A DNA stretch of 64,000 nucleotides from Pseudomonas paeninsulae (GCF_035621475.1 NZ_CP141799.1:714001-778000); one strand, 5' to 3'; positions 27,121 through 40,666 are shown, numbered from the stretch's first letter. Made by a program: numbers and translations. Notes: a model not told the origin generated them from the sequence alone.

Positions 27121-27948
27121 ATGAGTCGCCCCCTTCGCTTCGCTCTCAACCGTATGTTGGCTCCGCGCATGGCCCTGGAGGATTTCTTCGGCATGGCGGT
27201 CAGCCTGAATGCCGGCGCCATCGAGATCCGCAACGATCTGCCTGGCGTGGAGATCAACGACGGCACGCCAGCGCAGCGGGTCCGCGAGCTGAGCGAGCGC
27301 TCCGGCGTCCGGGTGCTGTCAATCAACGCCCTGTACCCGTTCGACGTGTGGAGTGACGAGCGCCGCCGCCAGACCCTGGCGTTGGCCACCTACGCCCGCG
27401 ATTGTGGTGCCGAGGGCCTGGTGATGTGCCCGTTGAACTCCCGTGATGACGCACGCAGCGAGGCCGAGCGTGCCAAGGATCTGCGCACCGCGCTGAGCGA
27501 GCTGGCACCTATCCTGCGCGAGCACGGCATTCTCGGCTTCGTCGAGCCGCTGGGCTTCGAGGAGTGCTCATTGCGCCACAAGCGCAAAGCGGTCGAGGCG
27601 ATCAAGGCGGTCGGCGGCCTGGATGTGTTCCGTCTGGTGCACGACACCTTCCACCACCACCTGGCCGGCGAACAGGAGTTCTTCTCCGAACTGACCGGGC
27701 TGGTGCACATCTCCGGAGTCGAGGATCGTCAGTTGCTGCTCGGTGAAATCCGCGACGGCCATCGAGTGCTGGTCGATGCGGCGGACATCCTCGGTAACGC
27801 TGCGCAAATACAACACCTGCTCGCCGCCGGCTACGCCGGGCACATTTCCTTCGAACCCTTCGCCGAAAGCGTGCATGCCCAGGCGGATATCCAGTCGGCG
27901 CTGGAGTCCAGCATGCGTCACCTGGAGAAAACCGTCGGTCACGCCTGA
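27121..27948 (+). CDS. iolI: 2-keto-myo-inositol isomerase-like TIM barrel
   Basis: A 275-residue AP-endonuclease-2-fold protein. Like Bacillus IolI (278 aa) it begins with a short strand followed by NRMLAPRMALEDFFGMAVSLNAGAIEIRND, and carries metal-ligand segments GFVEPLGFEECSLR, RLVHDTFHHHLAGE and HISGVED, plus ISFEPFAE at the last strand. IolI interconverts 2-keto-myo-inositol and 1-keto-D-chiro-inositol, letting chiro-inositol enter the pathway. Start at 27121 with AGGAG about ten bases upstream, 47 bases after iolE. Confidence 0.88.
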   Translation: MSRPLRFALNRMLAPRMALEDFFGMAVSLNAGAIEIRNDLPGVEINDGTPAQRVRELSERSGVRVLSINALYPFDVWSDERRRQTLALATYARDCGAEGLVMCPLNSRDDARSEAERAKDLRTALSELAPILREHGILGFVEPLGFEECSLRHKRKAVEAIKAVGGLDVFRLVHDTFHHHLAGEQEFFSELTGLVHISGVEDRQLLLGEIRDGHRVLVDAADILGNAAQIQHLLAAGYAGHISFEPFAESVHAQADIQSALESSMRHLEKTVGHA

Positions 27949-27998
27949 CCGACTTGCACTCTGCTCCCAACAAAACCGACAAGAGACTGGAGAGAGAC

Positions 27999-28922
27999 AT
28001 GAAAATGAAAACCCGCTTTGCCACCCTGGCCCTCGCGACGCTGCTCAGCAGCAGCGCGCTGGCCGACATCAAGATCGGCGTCAGCATGTCGCAGTTCGAC
28101 GACAACTGGCTGTCCTACCTGCGCGAGCACATGGGTGACAAGGCCAAGTCGATGCCCGATGGCGTGCAACTGCAATTCGAAGATGCGCGCAACGATGTGG
28201 TCCGCCAACTGAGCCAGGTGGAGAGCTTCGTCGGCCAGGGTGTCGACGCCATCATCGTCATCCCGGTGGACACCGCCGCCACCCGCAACATCACCGAGCG
28301 CGCCCTGAAGGCCGGGGTGCCGCTGGTCTACGTCAACCGCCGGCCGGATGAGGAGCGCCTGCCGGAGGGCGTGGTCACCGTGACTTCCGACGATCTTGAA
28401 GCCGGCCAACTGCAGATGCAGTACCTGGCGGAGAAGCTCGGTGGCAAGGGCAAAATCGCGATCATGCTCGGCGAGCTGTCGAACAACGCCACCCACGCTC
28501 GCACCAAGGGCGTCAAGGCGGTACTGGCCAAGTACCCGGATATTCAGATCGTCGAGGAACAGACAGCTCTGTGGTCGCGCGACAAGGGCATGGACCTGAT
28601 GAGCAACTGGCTGGTGTCCGGGCGTGAGCTGGACGCCATCGCCTCGAACAACGACGAGATGGCCATCGGTGCCGCCATGGCCCTGCGCCAGGCGGGCAGG
28701 CGGCCGGGCGAGGTGCTGATCGGCGGGGTCGACGGCACCCCGGATGCGCTGTCGGCGATCCAGCGCGGCCTGCTCAGCGTCTCGGTGTTCCAGGACGCCA
28801 AGGGCCAGGCCGAAGGCGCGCTCGAGAGTGCGGTGAAGATGGCCAAGCACCAGCCGGTCGAGCAGGCGGTGCTGATTCCCTACCAGTTGATCACCCCCGA
28901 GAACGTGAAGTCCTTCCAGTAA
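27999..28922 (+). CDS. Sugar/inositol ABC transporter substrate-binding protein
   Basis: A 307-residue periplasmic protein of the ribose/galactose-binding fold (peripla_BP_4). The signal peptide [22 protein letters not shown] is followed by [15 protein letters not shown]. Ligand-region motifs are [21 protein letters not shown] and [23 protein letters not shown] at 27999 follows GGAGAGAG. With the ATPase and permease genes downstream it makes a complete CUT2-type importer, most likely for myo-inositol given the surrounding genes. A stable hairpin (28946-28972) follows, a common way to keep binding-protein mRNA more abundant. Confidence 0.91.
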   Translation: MKMKTRFATLALATLLSSSALADIKIGVSMSQFDDNWLSYLREHMGDKAKSMPDGVQLQFEDARNDVVRQLSQVESFVGQGVDAIIVIPVDTAATRNITERALKAGVPLVYVNRRPDEERLPEGVVTVTSDDLEAGQLQMQYLAEKLGGKGKIAIMLGELSNNATHARTKGVKAVLAKYPDIQIVEEQTALWSRDKGMDLMSNWLVSGRELDAIASNNDEMAIGAAMALRQAGRRPGEVLIGGVDGTPDALSAIQRGLLSVSVFQDAKGQAEGALESAVKMAKHQPVEQAVLIPYQLITPENVKSFQ

Positions 28923-28945
28923 TCCAATCCCACTGTCGGGATATG

Positions 28946-28972
28946 CCGGTGCCGGCCCTAACCGGGCACCGG
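28946..28972 (+). other. Intra-operon hairpin after the binding-protein gene
   Basis: CCGGTGCC (28946-28953) and GGCACCGG (28965-28972) form an 8-bp GC-rich stem, with GATAT/ATATC-like bases outside. No T-tract. Position between binding protein and ATPase genes fits differential mRNA stability. Confidence 0.6.
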
Positions 28973-28995
28973 GCGATATCCGAGGAGAATTGACA

Positions 28996-30564
28996 ATGTT
29001 CGGTCAACAGGCGCGTTCACTCGACAGTCGCGCAGTCGGACGCGAGGCTAGTGCAATGGTGGCAGACGACAACTACTTGCTGGAAATCATCAATGTCAGC
29101 AAGGGCTTTCCCGGGGTAATCGCCCTCGACGGTGTCCAGTTGCGGGTGCGCCCCGGCACCGTGCTGGCGCTGATGGGTGAGAACGGCGCAGGCAAGTCGA
29201 CTCTGATGAAAATCATCTCCGGCATCTATCAACCGGACTCTGGCGAGCTGCGCCTGCACGGTCAGCCGGTCAGCTTCGCAAACCCACTGGAGGCCCTGCA
29301 GGCGGGTATCGCGATGATCCACCAGGAACTCAACCTGGTGCCTCACATGAGCATCGCCGAGAACATCTGGATCGGCCGCGAATGCCTGAACGGCTGGCAT
29401 ATGGTCGATCACCACGAACTGCATAGGCGCACTCAGGAACTGCTCGACCGCCTGCGCATCAAGCTGGACCCGGAGCAGCCAGTGGCTTCCCTGAGCATTG
29501 CCGAGCGGCAGATGGTCGAGATCGCCAAGGCGGTATCCTACGATTCCGACGTGCTGATCATGGACGAACCGACCTCGGCGATCACCGACACGGAAGTGGC
29601 GCACTTGTTCTCGATCATCGCCGACCTCAAGGCCGAGGGTAAGGGGATCATATATATCACCCACAAGATGGATGAGGTGTTCAGCATCGCCGACGAAGTG
29701 GCGGTGTTCCGCGATGGTGCCTATATCGGTTTGCAGCGCGCCGACAGCATGGACGGCGACAGGCTGATTACCATGATGGTCGGTCGCGAACTGAATCAGC
29801 TGTTTCCGAAAAGAAGCGTCGCCCTGGGCGAGGTCGTGCTGTCCGTGCGCGACCTGGGCCTGGCGGGGGTGTTCGAAGGGGTCTCCTTCGATCTGCGAGC
29901 CGGCGAAATTCTCGGCATAGCTGGGCTGATGGGCTCCGGTCGAACCAATGTGGCCGAGACCTTGTTCGGCGTGACCCCGGCGACCGCCGGCTCGCTGTTA
30001 CTCGATGGCGAGCCGCTGCGCATCGACGGCCCGTGCAAGGCAATTAAAAACGGTTTCGCCCTGCTCACCGAGGACCGCAAGGACAGTGGTCTGTTTGCCT
30101 GCCTGTCGGTGCTGGAAAACATGGAGATGGCGGTGCTGCCGCACTATGTGGGGCATGGCTTCATCCAGCAGAAACAGTTGCGCCAGCTCTGCGAAGAGAT
30201 GTGCAAGAAGCTGCGGGTGAAAACCCCGTCGCTGGAGCAATGCATCGGCAACCTCTCCGGTGGCAATCAGCAGAAGGCTCTGCTGGCACGCTGGCTGATG
30301 ACTAATCCACGGGTGCTGATCCTCGACGAGCCGACTCGTGGCATCGACGTCGGCGCCAAGGTGGAGATTTACCACCTGATCTCCCTGCTGGCCGCAGAGG
30401 GCATGGCGGTGATCATGATCTCCTCGGAGCTGCCGGAAGTGTTGGGCATGAGCGATCGGGTGATGGTCATGCACGAGGGGCGGGTCACCGGCTTTCTCGA
30501 CCATGCCGAAGCCACCCAGGAGAAGGTCATGCACCTGGCCTCCGGCGACATCCCGATCCACTGA
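28996..30564 (+). CDS. Sugar/inositol ABC transporter ATP-binding protein (two ATPase domains)
   Basis: A 522-residue CUT2-type ATPase with two nucleotide-binding domains. Domain 1: Walker [11 protein letters not shown], signature-like [14 protein letters not shown], Walker [10 protein letters not shown]. Domain 2: degenerate Walker [10 protein letters not shown], normal signature [14 protein letters not shown], Walker [17 protein letters not shown] degenerate second Walker A is usual in this class. ATG at 28996 has GAGGAG eight bases upstream. Works with the permease at 30.7 kb and the binding protein upstream. Confidence 0.93.
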   Translation: MFGQQARSLDSRAVGREASAMVADDNYLLEIINVSKGFPGVIALDGVQLRVRPGTVLALMGENGAGKSTLMKIISGIYQPDSGELRLHGQPVSFANPLEALQAGIAMIHQELNLVPHMSIAENIWIGRECLNGWHMVDHHELHRRTQELLDRLRIKLDPEQPVASLSIAERQMVEIAKAVSYDSDVLIMDEPTSAITDTEVAHLFSIIADLKAEGKGIIYITHKMDEVFSIADEVAVFRDGAYIGLQRADSMDGDRLITMMVGRELNQLFPKRSVALGEVVLSVRDLGLAGVFEGVSFDLRAGEILGIAGLMGSGRTNVAETLFGVTPATAGSLLLDGEPLRIDGPCKAIKNGFALLTEDRKDSGLFACLSVLENMEMAVLPHYVGHGFIQQKQLRQLCEEMCKKLRVKTPSLEQCIGNLSGGNQQKALLARWLMTNPRVLILDEPTRGIDVGAKVEIYHLISLLAAEGMAVIMISSELPEVLGMSDRVMVMHEGRVTGFLDHAEATQEKVMHLASGDIPIH

Positions 30565-30578
30565 TCAGCGCCTTAATC

Positions 30579-30599
30579 CGCGGGGCCGATAGCCCCGCG
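30579..30599 (+). other. Intra-operon hairpin before the permease gene
   Basis: CGCGGGGC and GCCCCGCG form a perfect 8-bp stem with loop CGATA, 14 bases after the ATPase stop. No T-run follows. It may weaken expression of downstream genes or stabilise upstream mRNA. Confidence 0.55.
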
Positions 30600-30682
30600 T
30601 AGCAACCATCGCTTCAGGCTACTGGCCCCTGCCAGAGCAGCGCTTCGCCCTGCACAAGGGCCTGGAACACGAGGATAAAGCA

Positions 30683-31702
30683 ATGACTGCCATCGAAAAC
30701 ACCCCAGTCGCCACGCCGCCAAAGTCGCGTCGACGCTTACCCACAGAGTTCAGCATCCTGCTGGTGTTGATCGGCATCGGCCTGGCCTTCGAGCTCTGCG
30801 GCTGGTTAATCCGCGATCAGAGTTTCCTGTTCAACAGCCAACGCCTGGTGCTGATGATCCTCCAAGTGTCGATCATCGGCCTGCTGGCCATCGCCGTGAC
30901 CCAGGTGATCATCACCACCGGCATCGACCTGTCGTCCGGCTCGGTGTTGGCCCTCTCGGCGATGGTTGCGGCGAGCCTGGCGCAGTCCTCGGACTTCAGT
31001 CGCGCGGTGTTCCCCGGGCTGACCGACCTGCCGGTGATAGTCCCGGTGCTGGCCGGCCTCGGTGTCGGACTGCTGTGCGGGGTAATCAATGGCAGCGTGA
31101 TCGCCATCACTGCGGTGCCGCCCTTTATCGTTACCCTCGGCATGATGGTCACCGCCCGCGGCCTGGCGCGCTATTACACCGAAGGCCAGCCAATCAGCAT
31201 GCTCAACGACTCCTATACCGCCATCGGCAGCGGGGCCGTGCCGGTGATCATCTTCCTGGTGGCAGCAGCGATCTTCCATGTCGCCCTGCGCTACACCAAG
31301 TACGGCAAATACACCTATGCCATCGGCGGCAACATTCAGGCCGCGCGCATCTCCGGGATCAACATCAAGCGCCACCTGATCATCGTCTACTCCCTCGCCG
31401 GCCTGCTGGCGGGACTGGCCGGAGTGGTTGCCTCGGCACGTGCGGACTCCGGTCAGGCGAGCATGGGCATGTCCTACGAGTTGGATGCCATCGCTGCGGC
31501 GGTGATCGGCGGCACTAGCCTGGCCGGTGGAGTGGGGCGGGTCACCGGCACGGTGATCGGCGCGCTGATCCTCGGGGTGATGCTCAGCGGGTTCACCTTC
31601 CTCGGGGTCGACGCCTACATCCAGGACATCATCAAGGGCGTGATCATCGTCGTCGCCGTGGTCATCGACCAGTACCGCAATCGTAGCAAGGCCAAACACT
31701 GA
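30683..31702 (+). CDS. Sugar/inositol ABC transporter permease
   Basis: A 339-residue inner-membrane protein of the branched-chain/ribose permease family with 8-10 hydrophobic segments. Hallmarks are ITTGIDLSSGSVLALSAM, GLGVGLLCGVINGSVIA and the coupling-loop region YAIGGNIQAARISGINIKR, followed by AVIGGTSLAGGVGRV. It is the only permease of the importer and presumably forms a homodimer. The upstream gap to the ATPase gene is 118 bases and includes the hairpin at 30579. Confidence 0.93.
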   Translation: MTAIENTPVATPPKSRRRLPTEFSILLVLIGIGLAFELCGWLIRDQSFLFNSQRLVLMILQVSIIGLLAIAVTQVIITTGIDLSSGSVLALSAMVAASLAQSSDFSRAVFPGLTDLPVIVPVLAGLGVGLLCGVINGSVIAITAVPPFIVTLGMMVTARGLARYYTEGQPISMLNDSYTAIGSGAVPVIIFLVAAAIFHVALRYTKYGKYTYAIGGNIQAARISGINIKRHLIIVYSLAGLLAGLAGVVASARADSGQASMGMSYELDAIAAAVIGGTSLAGGVGRVTGTVIGALILGVMLSGFTFLGVDAYIQDIIKGVIIVVAVVIDQYRNRSKAKH

Positions 31703-31728
31703 GCCGTACCTGCCGGGGAGACCGTTCG

Positions 31729-32628
31729 ATGAACATGCTCACGATCGAAAGCGAGATGCAAGCGGTGCGTTGCGTGCTTGATGCCCGCGCCCAGCTCGGC
31801 GAGTGCCCGGTGTGGTCGGCCGAGGAGCAAGCGCTGTACTGGGTCGACATCCTCGCCCCGGCCCTGCACCGGTTCGACCCGGCCAGTGGCGCGAGCCGCA
31901 GCTGGCCGCTGCCGCAGGCGATCGGCTCGTTCGGCCTGTGCGAAAGCGGCGGCGCGGTGCTGGCGCTGCGCGATGGCTTCTACCGTTTCGACTTCGACAG
32001 CGCCGAACTGCGCTATATCGGCGGACCGCAGGTTCCCGACGGGGTGCGTTTCAACGACGGTAAGGTGTCGCCGGAGGGGCGCTTCTTTGCCGGCACCATG
32101 GACGAGGAATGCCTCAGTCGGCCGCTCGGCGCGCTCTATCGGCTTGACCCTGATGGTACCTGCAGCCAGGTGCTGGACGGCCTGATCGTCGCCAACGGCC
32201 TGGCCTGGAGCGCGGACGGCAAGCGTCTGTGCCATTCCGACTCGAAGGGCAAGTTCATCCGCTGCTACGACTACGACACGGCCAGCGGCGCGCTGACCAA
32301 CCCCAGCGTGCTGGCCCGCCCGGACGAGGAAGTGGGGCGCCCCGACGGTGCCGCCATGGACCTCGATGGCTACTACTGGAGCGCTGGGATCTCCGCCGGT
32401 GTGCTTAACCGCTGGGCGCCGGACGGCAGCCTGGAGCGGCGCATCGAGCTGCCCTGCGCCTGCCCGACCATGCCCTGCTTCGGCGGGCCGGAGCTGAAGA
32501 CCCTGTACGTCACCTCGTTGCGCCACGGCCTGTCCGAGCAACGCTTGGCGCAATGGCCATTGTCCGGAGGAATCTTCGCCCTGGAGGTCGAAGTGCCCGG
32601 CGTGCCGGTGGCACGTTTCAAGGGCTGA
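31729..32628 (+). CDS. SMP-30/gluconolactonase-family lactonase
   Basis: A 299-residue six-bladed beta-propeller lactonase. Metal-ligand segments are LGECPVW (Glu), RFNDGKVSPEGRFFAGTMD (Asn/Asp), NGLAWSADGKRLCHSDS (Asn, Asp) and RPDGAAMDLDGYYWSA. Such enzymes hydrolyse aldonolactones made by sugar dehydrogenases. This is not part of the classical inositol pathway, so it hints at a linked aldose or inositol-derivative oxidation feeding the dehydratase/aldolase genes at 23-25.6 kb. It directly follows the permease gene (26 bases). Confidence 0.92.
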   Translation: MNMLTIESEMQAVRCVLDARAQLGECPVWSAEEQALYWVDILAPALHRFDPASGASRSWPLPQAIGSFGLCESGGAVLALRDGFYRFDFDSAELRYIGGPQVPDGVRFNDGKVSPEGRFFAGTMDEECLSRPLGALYRLDPDGTCSQVLDGLIVANGLAWSADGKRLCHSDSKGKFIRCYDYDTASGALTNPSVLARPDEEVGRPDGAAMDLDGYYWSAGISAGVLNRWAPDGSLERRIELPCACPTMPCFGGPELKTLYVTSLRHGLSEQRLAQWPLSGGIFALEVEVPGVPVARFKG

Positions 32629-32662
32629 TCCGTCGGCCACCCTGCATTTGAGGAGCAACCTT

Positions 32663-33658
32663 ATGAATATCTGCATGATCGGTCACGGCATGATGGGCGT
32701 CTGGCACTCCGAGGCCCTGCGCGGCGAGGACTGCTGCCTGCACACCGTGGTCGGCCGGCGTCCGGAGCCCACTGCGGCGTTCGCCGCCGAGTACGGCTAC
32801 CGTCAATGGACGGTGGACTTCAACCAGGCCCTGGCGGATCCGGAGATCGACATCGTGATCATCGCCGGGCCCAGCGAGACTCATGCGGAGATGGCCATCG
32901 CCACCCTGCAAGCGGGCAAGCACTGCCTGGTGGAAATTCCCATCGCGATGAACCTGGAGGAGTCGGAACGGATCGTCGCCCTGGCCGCCGAGAAGGGCCT
33001 GACCCTCGGCGTGGTGCATCCGATGCGCTACCGCCGCGAGCGCCAGCCACTGCTCGAACGCATCGCCCGCGGCGAGGAGCGGGTCAGTCATGTGCACGGG
33101 CGCTTTTTCATCCACCGCCTGGTCAACGTCGGTGCCACCGGCTACCAGCGCAGCTGGGTGGACAACATCCTCTGGCACCACAGCACCCATTTGCTCGACC
33201 TCGGCCTGCTGATGGTCAGCGGCGGTGACATGGCCAATGTCGAGGCGCAGATCCGCGACGTGCAGTGCCATATGCCGAGCATCGACCCACGCACCGGCAT
33301 TCCCATGGAAATCGTCCTGGTGGTGACCACCCACGACGACCAGAGCATCGTCTGCACCGGTTCCTATTACGGCCGCGAGCGGCTCTACGACACCCTGGTG
33401 CTGAGCGACCGCGACAGTTACCGGGCCGACGAACTGGTTAGCAGCTTGGCGACCCAGGAAGGTGTGCAGCCGATCGAGAGCGAGCGGGAAAACGCCTGGC
33501 ATGTGCCCCGCGACTTCGTCGCCGCGGTGCGTGAAGGGCGCGAGCCGTTGGTGCCGGGCTGGTCGGTGCTGCCGACCATGCGCCTGCTGCAACGGGCCCA
33601 GGCGCAGTGGGACGCACGCCACGGCCGCCAGTTACTGCCGGGACGCCCGGTGTACTGA
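32663..33658 (+). CDS. Gfo/Idh/MocA-family dehydrogenase (LigC-like)
   Basis: A 331-residue NAD(P)-dependent oxidoreductase. The Rossmann start is [17 protein letters not shown]. Instead of the usual EKP motif it has LVEIPIAM, and [18 protein letters not shown] carries paired His residues. Both features are like LigC (4-carboxy-2-hydroxymuconate-6-semialdehyde dehydrogenase) rather than IolG. ATG at 32663 is supported by GAGGAG. In this operon it more likely oxidises a sugar or inositol derivative whose lactone goes to the preceding SMP-30 enzyme. Substrate unknown. Confidence 0.85.
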   Translation: MNICMIGHGMMGVWHSEALRGEDCCLHTVVGRRPEPTAAFAAEYGYRQWTVDFNQALADPEIDIVIIAGPSETHAEMAIATLQAGKHCLVEIPIAMNLEESERIVALAAEKGLTLGVVHPMRYRRERQPLLERIARGEERVSHVHGRFFIHRLVNVGATGYQRSWVDNILWHHSTHLLDLGLLMVSGGDMANVEAQIRDVQCHMPSIDPRTGIPMEIVLVVTTHDDQSIVCTGSYYGRERLYDTLVLSDRDSYRADELVSSLATQEGVQPIESERENAWHVPRDFVAAVREGREPLVPGWSVLPTMRLLQRAQAQWDARHGRQLLPGRPVY

Positions 33659-33702
33659 GCCGGTCGGAAACCTCTTTCACCCATTCAAACGAGGTAGCAA
33701 GC

Positions 33703-35202
33703 ATGAGCGATATCCTTACCCACTACATCGCCGGCCAGTCCGTGGCAGGCCGCAGCGGTCGCCAGTCGCCGGTCTACAATCCGGCCAGCGGAGAAATCAG
33801 CGCCCAAGTGCCGTTGGCCAGCGTCGAGGAAGTCGACGCGGCGGTCAGCGCCGCCACCCAGGCTTTCCCTGGCTGGGCCGCGACCACGCCGCTGCGCCGT
33901 GCGCGCATCCTGTTCAAGTTCAAGACACTGCTCGAAGCGCATGCCGATCAGCTGGCCGCGCTGATCACCCGCGAGCACGGCAAGGTGCACGACGACGCTC
34001 TCGGCGAAGTGACCCGCGGGCTCGAGGTGGTGGAATTCGCCTGTGGCATTCCGCATCTGCTCAAGGGCGAGTTCACCGAAAACGTCGGCACCAATGTCGA
34101 CTCCCACTCGCTGCGCCAGTCGCTCGGTGTGGTCGCCGGGATCACCCCGTTCAACTTCCCGGTGATGGTGCCCATGTGGATGTTTCCTGTGGCCCTGGCC
34201 TGCGGCAATTGCTTCATTCTCAAGCCTTCGGAGCGCGATCCGTCGCCGTCGTTACTGCTCGCCGAACTGCTGAAACAGGCCGGTCTGCCGGATGGTGTGT
34301 TTAACGTGGTGCATGGCGACAAGGTCGCGGTGGACGCCCTGCTCGATCATCCCCAAGTGCAGGCGCTGAGCTTCGTCGGTTCGACCCCGATCGCGCGTTA
34401 CATTTATGAGCGCGGCGCCTCCCACGGCAAACGCGTGCAGGCCCTCGGTGGGGCGAAGAACCACATGGTGGTGATGCCCGACGCCGACCTCGACCAAGCG
34501 GTGGATGCGCTGATGGGCGCGGCTTATGGCTCGGCCGGCGAACGCTGCATGGCGATCTCGGTGGCCGTAGCGGTGGGCGACGAGACCGCCGATGCGCTGA
34601 TCGAGCGCTTGCAGCCCAAGGTCAAGGCGCTGAAGGTCGGCCCCGGCGACCTGCCTGGCGTGGAAATGGGACCGCTGGTCACCGCGCAACACCGCGAGAA
34701 GGTATTGGGGTATATCGAAAAGGGAGTGGCCGAAGGTGCGCAATTGCTGGTCGACGGTCGCGAGCACCAGGTGCCGGGCCATGAGAACGGTTACTTCGTC
34801 GGCGGAAGCCTGTTCGACCGGGTCACTCCGGAGATGTCCATCTATCGCGAGGAAATCTTCGGTCCGGTGCTGGTCGTGGTCCGGGTGGCGGACTACCAGA
34901 GTGCGATCCGCCTGATCAACGCGCACGAGTTCGCCAATGGCACCGCGCTGTTCACCCGCGACGGCGACACCGCGCGACACTTCGCCAGCCATATCCAGGT
35001 CGGCATGGTCGGTATCAACGTGCCGATCCCGGTACCCATGGCGTTCCACAGTTTCGGCGGCTGGAAGGCCTCGCTGTTCGGCGACCACCACATGCACGGT
35101 CCGGAAGGGGTGCGCTTCTACACGCGCATGAAGACCGTCACCAGCCGCTGGCCGACCGGGATCCGCAGCGGATCCGAGTTCAGCATGCCGACCATGAAGT
35201 GA
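33703..35202 (+). CDS. iolA: (Methyl)malonate-semialdehyde dehydrogenase, CoA-acylating
   Basis: A 499-residue aldehyde dehydrogenase of the MmsA/IolA class. In inositol breakdown it turns malonate semialdehyde plus CoA into acetyl-CoA and CO2. Motifs are [37 protein letters not shown] and the catalytic Cys282 in [11 protein letters not shown]. The C-terminal [17 protein letters not shown] is typical of MmsA. ATG at 33703 has GAGG upstream; an earlier in-frame start lies inside the previous gene. The name iolA is chosen over mmsA because of its place between inositol genes. Confidence 0.93.
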   Translation: MSDILTHYIAGQSVAGRSGRQSPVYNPASGEISAQVPLASVEEVDAAVSAATQAFPGWAATTPLRRARILFKFKTLLEAHADQLAALITREHGKVHDDALGEVTRGLEVVEFACGIPHLLKGEFTENVGTNVDSHSLRQSLGVVAGITPFNFPVMVPMWMFPVALACGNCFILKPSERDPSPSLLLAELLKQAGLPDGVFNVVHGDKVAVDALLDHPQVQALSFVGSTPIARYIYERGASHGKRVQALGGAKNHMVVMPDADLDQAVDALMGAAYGSAGERCMAISVAVAVGDETADALIERLQPKVKALKVGPGDLPGVEMGPLVTAQHREKVLGYIEKGVAEGAQLLVDGREHQVPGHENGYFVGGSLFDRVTPEMSIYREEIFGPVLVVVRVADYQSAIRLINAHEFANGTALFTRDGDTARHFASHIQVGMVGINVPIPVPMAFHSFGGWKASLFGDHHMHGPEGVRFYTRMKTVTSRWPTGIRSGSEFSMPTMK

Positions 35203-35280
35203 CAGCCTGTGCCGCTCTTCGCGGAGCGGCAGAAAAAACCGGGGCCACGGCCAGGACAGAAGAATGAGTGAGGTGAAAGC

Positions 35281-37218
35281 ATGAAAAGAACAAGGCTGAC
35301 GATGGCCCAGGCGCTGGTGCGCTTCCTCGACAATCAGTACATCGAGTTCGACGGAGTCGAGCACAAGTTCGTCAAGGGCGTGTTCACCATCTTTGGGCAT
35401 GGCAACGTGCTGGGGTTGGGCCAGGCGCTGGAGCAGGACTGTGGCAAGCTAGTGGTGCACCAGGGGCGCAACGAGCAAGGCATGGCGCACGCCGCCATCG
35501 GCTTTGCCAAGCAGATGGGCAGGAAGCAGATCTACGCCTGCACCTCCTCGGTCGGACCGGGCGCGGCCAACATGCTCACCGCCGCCGCCACCGCGACGGC
35601 CAATCGCATCCCGGTGTTGTTCCTGCCTGGCGACGTCCACGCCAGCCGCCAGCCAGACCCGGTGCTGCAGCAGATCGAGCAGTTCCACGACTTGACGATC
35701 AGCACCAACGATGCTTTCAAGGCGGTCAGCAAGTACTGGGACCGAGTGTCCCGACCCGAGCAGTTGATGAGCGCCTGCCTGAATGCGATGCGCGTGTTGA
35801 CCGACCCGGCCGACACTGGCGCGGTGACCCTGGCGCTGCCGCAGGACGTGCAGGGCGAGGCCTATGACTACCCTGATTACTTCTTCCACAAGCGTGTGCA
35901 CCGCATTGAACGGCGCCCACCGACCCAGGCCATGCTGGACGACGCCGTGGTGCTGTTCGCCGGTAAGAAGAAACCGCTGCTGATCTGCGGCGGCGGGGTC
36001 AAGTATGCCGAGGCGGCTCTGGCCTTTCAGCGCTTCGCCGAGCGGTTCAATATTCCCTTCGGCGAGACCCAGGCCGGCAAGGGGGCGATCCTCTCCGCCC
36101 ATGAACTGAACCTCGGGGGCATCGGCGAAACCGGCAGCCTGGCGGCCAATACCTTGGCCAAGGATGCCGACCTGGTGATCGGTGTGGGTACTCGCTACAG
36201 CGATTTCACCACTTCGTCTAAATGGCTGTTCCAGCACCCCGAGGTGGCCTTCCTTAATCTCAATATCGGCAGCTTCGACGCCGGCAAGCTGGACGCGGTG
36301 AAGCTGGTGGCCGACGCCAGGGTGGCGCTGGACAGCCTCGGCGAGGCGCTGAGCGACAGCGGTTACCAGTCGGACTGGCAGGGCGCGATCGGCGCCGCCC
36401 GCACCGCGCTGGATGCGGAAGTCGAGCGGGTCTACGCGGTGGAATATGCCGAGCAGGGCTTCGTCCCGGAAATTGCCGACCACCTGGATCCGGCGGTGCT
36501 GAAGGAGTTCATCGCGGCGACCGGATCCTGCCTGACCCAGAGCCGGGTGCTCGGCACCCTCAACCGCCTGCTCGGCGCGGATGACGTGGTGGTCGCCGCC
36601 GCTGGCAGCCTGCCGGGCGACCTGCAGCGGGTCTGGCGCACCCAGGGGGTGAACACCTACCACGTCGAGTACGGCTACTCGTGCATGGGCTACGAGGTCA
36701 ACGCGGCGCTCGGGGTCAAGCTGGCCGAGCCGCAACGCGAGGTCTACGCCCTGGTCGGCGACGGCTCCTACATGATGCTGCACTCCGAGCTGGTCACCTC
36801 GATCCAGGAGCGCAGGAAGATCAATGTGGTGCTGCTGGACAACATGACCTTCGGCTGCATCAACAACGTGCAGATGGAGCACGGGATGGACAGCTTTGGC
36901 ACCGAGTTCCGTTTCCGCAATCCGGAAACCGGTCAGCTCGACGGAGCCTTCGTTCCGGTCGATTTTGCCATGAACGCCGCTGCTTACGGTTGCAAGACCT
37001 ACCGGGTGACCACCGTAGAGCAGCTCGAGGCGGCTCTGCTCGACAGTAAGCAGCAGAGCGTTTCCACGCTGATCGATATCAAGGTCCTGCCCAAGACCAT
37101 GGTGCACAAGTACGCGTCCTGGTGGCGGGTAGGGGTGGCCGAGGTGTCCACCAGCGCGCGTATCGCCAGGGCGTCGCAAAAAATGAAAGAGCATATCGGC
37201 AAGGCCAGGGACTACTGA
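35281..37218 (+). CDS. iolD: 3D-(3,5/4)-trihydroxycyclohexane-1,2-dione hydrolase
   Basis: A 645-residue ThDP-dependent enzyme opening the cyclohexane ring to 5-deoxy-D-glucuronate. The N-terminal domain holds the catalytic Glu in [17 protein letters not shown]. The C-terminal domain has the ThDP motif [16 protein letters not shown] followed by [12 protein letters not shown]. The length fits IolD (about 640). It lies 78 bases after iolA with an A/G-rich leader (GAGTGAGG). Confidence 0.95.
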   Translation: MKRTRLTMAQALVRFLDNQYIEFDGVEHKFVKGVFTIFGHGNVLGLGQALEQDCGKLVVHQGRNEQGMAHAAIGFAKQMGRKQIYACTSSVGPGAANMLTAAATATANRIPVLFLPGDVHASRQPDPVLQQIEQFHDLTISTNDAFKAVSKYWDRVSRPEQLMSACLNAMRVLTDPADTGAVTLALPQDVQGEAYDYPDYFFHKRVHRIERRPPTQAMLDDAVVLFAGKKKPLLICGGGVKYAEAALAFQRFAERFNIPFGETQAGKGAILSAHELNLGGIGETGSLAANTLAKDADLVIGVGTRYSDFTTSSKWLFQHPEVAFLNLNIGSFDAGKLDAVKLVADARVALDSLGEALSDSGYQSDWQGAIGAARTALDAEVERVYAVEYAEQGFVPEIADHLDPAVLKEFIAATGSCLTQSRVLGTLNRLLGADDVVVAAAGSLPGDLQRVWRTQGVNTYHVEYGYSCMGYEVNAALGVKLAEPQREVYALVGDGSYMMLHSELVTSIQERRKINVVLLDNMTFGCINNVQMEHGMDSFGTEFRFRNPETGQLDGAFVPVDFAMNAAAYGCKTYRVTTVEQLEAALLDSKQQSVSTLIDIKVLPKTMVHKYASWWRVGVAEVSTSARIARASQKMKEHIGKARDY

Positions 37219-37259
37219 GCCAGGCAGGCAGTGATGAAATCGTGAAATCCGGCAGCTAA

Positions 37260-38288
<1,029 letters not shown>

Positions 38289-38344
38289 CCCAAGCAGCGC
38301 CGCCACGCAGGTTCCGCGGGGCGGCGCACAGAGGAGAACAGAGC

Positions 38345-39203
38345 ATGCGTATCGCCCTAGACCCCTACATGTACCGTCACCTGTCGATCCCCAAAATGGT
38401 GGAGAAGACCGCCGAGCTGGGCTACCAATACATCGAGCTGTCGCCGCGGGAAGACTTCCTGCCGTTCTACAAACTACCCGCGCGTGGACAAGGCGCGCAT
38501 CCGCGAATTCAAGAAAGCCCTGAGCGACAACCACGTGCAGCTGTCCTCGTTGCTGCCGCTGTACCACTGGGCCGGCCCCGACGAGGCGATACGTCAGGCG
38601 GCGGTGAGCAACTGGAAACGCTCGATCCAGGTGGCCGTGGAGATGGACTGCGAGCTGATCAACACCGAGTTCAGCGGCCAGGCCGACAATGCCCTGGTGT
38701 GCGAGCAGCAGTTCATGAAGTCGATGGAGCTGCTGCCGATCTTCGAACGCGAAGGCGTCAAGCTGGACATCCAGGCCCATCCCTACGATTTCTGCGAGCG
38801 CAACAACGAGTCGGTGGACATCATCCGCGGCCTCGACGTGGACTTCGTCAACTACCTGTATGCGGCGCCGCACACTTTCTTCTACGACGACGGCAAGGGC
38901 GATATCGCCTCGATGCTCAAGTATGCCGGCGACAAGCTGACCCACCTGATCATCGCCGACACCTACAACCATCGGGCCTCGTCGAACCTGCGTTACATCG
39001 TCAATCCGCCGGGGGTGACCGCCACCGTGCATCAACACCTGGACATCGGCCAGGGCGAGGTGGACTGGAAGGCCTTCTTCTCCACCCTGCGCGAGATGAA
39101 GTTCGACGGTATCGCTACGGTGGCGGTATTCGCCTGGGAGGAGCGGGCCGATGAGTCGTGCCGTTTCATGCTGGAAAAAGTCCGCAGCGAGCTGCTCGGC
39201 TAA
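38345..39203 (+). pseudogene. Sugar phosphate isomerase/epimerase gene with one-base frameshift
   Basis: The start [20 protein letters not shown]...[12 protein letters not shown] is read in the frame of the ATG at 38345. From about 38480 the homologous protein continues in the +1 frame as [21 protein letters not shown] to the stop at 39203. Removing one C from the CCC at 38477-38479 restores a single 285-residue TIM-barrel protein. Later motifs [32 protein letters not shown] and [12 protein letters not shown] belong to the xylose-isomerase-like fold. The remainder shows no decay, so this is either a very recent mutation or a sequencing error. Similar genes are common in iol operons, where the product's role is unclear. 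Confidence 0.83.
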
Positions 39204-40645
<1,442 letters not shown>

Positions 40646-40666
40646 CTGAGCACGTTTAGCGAAATG

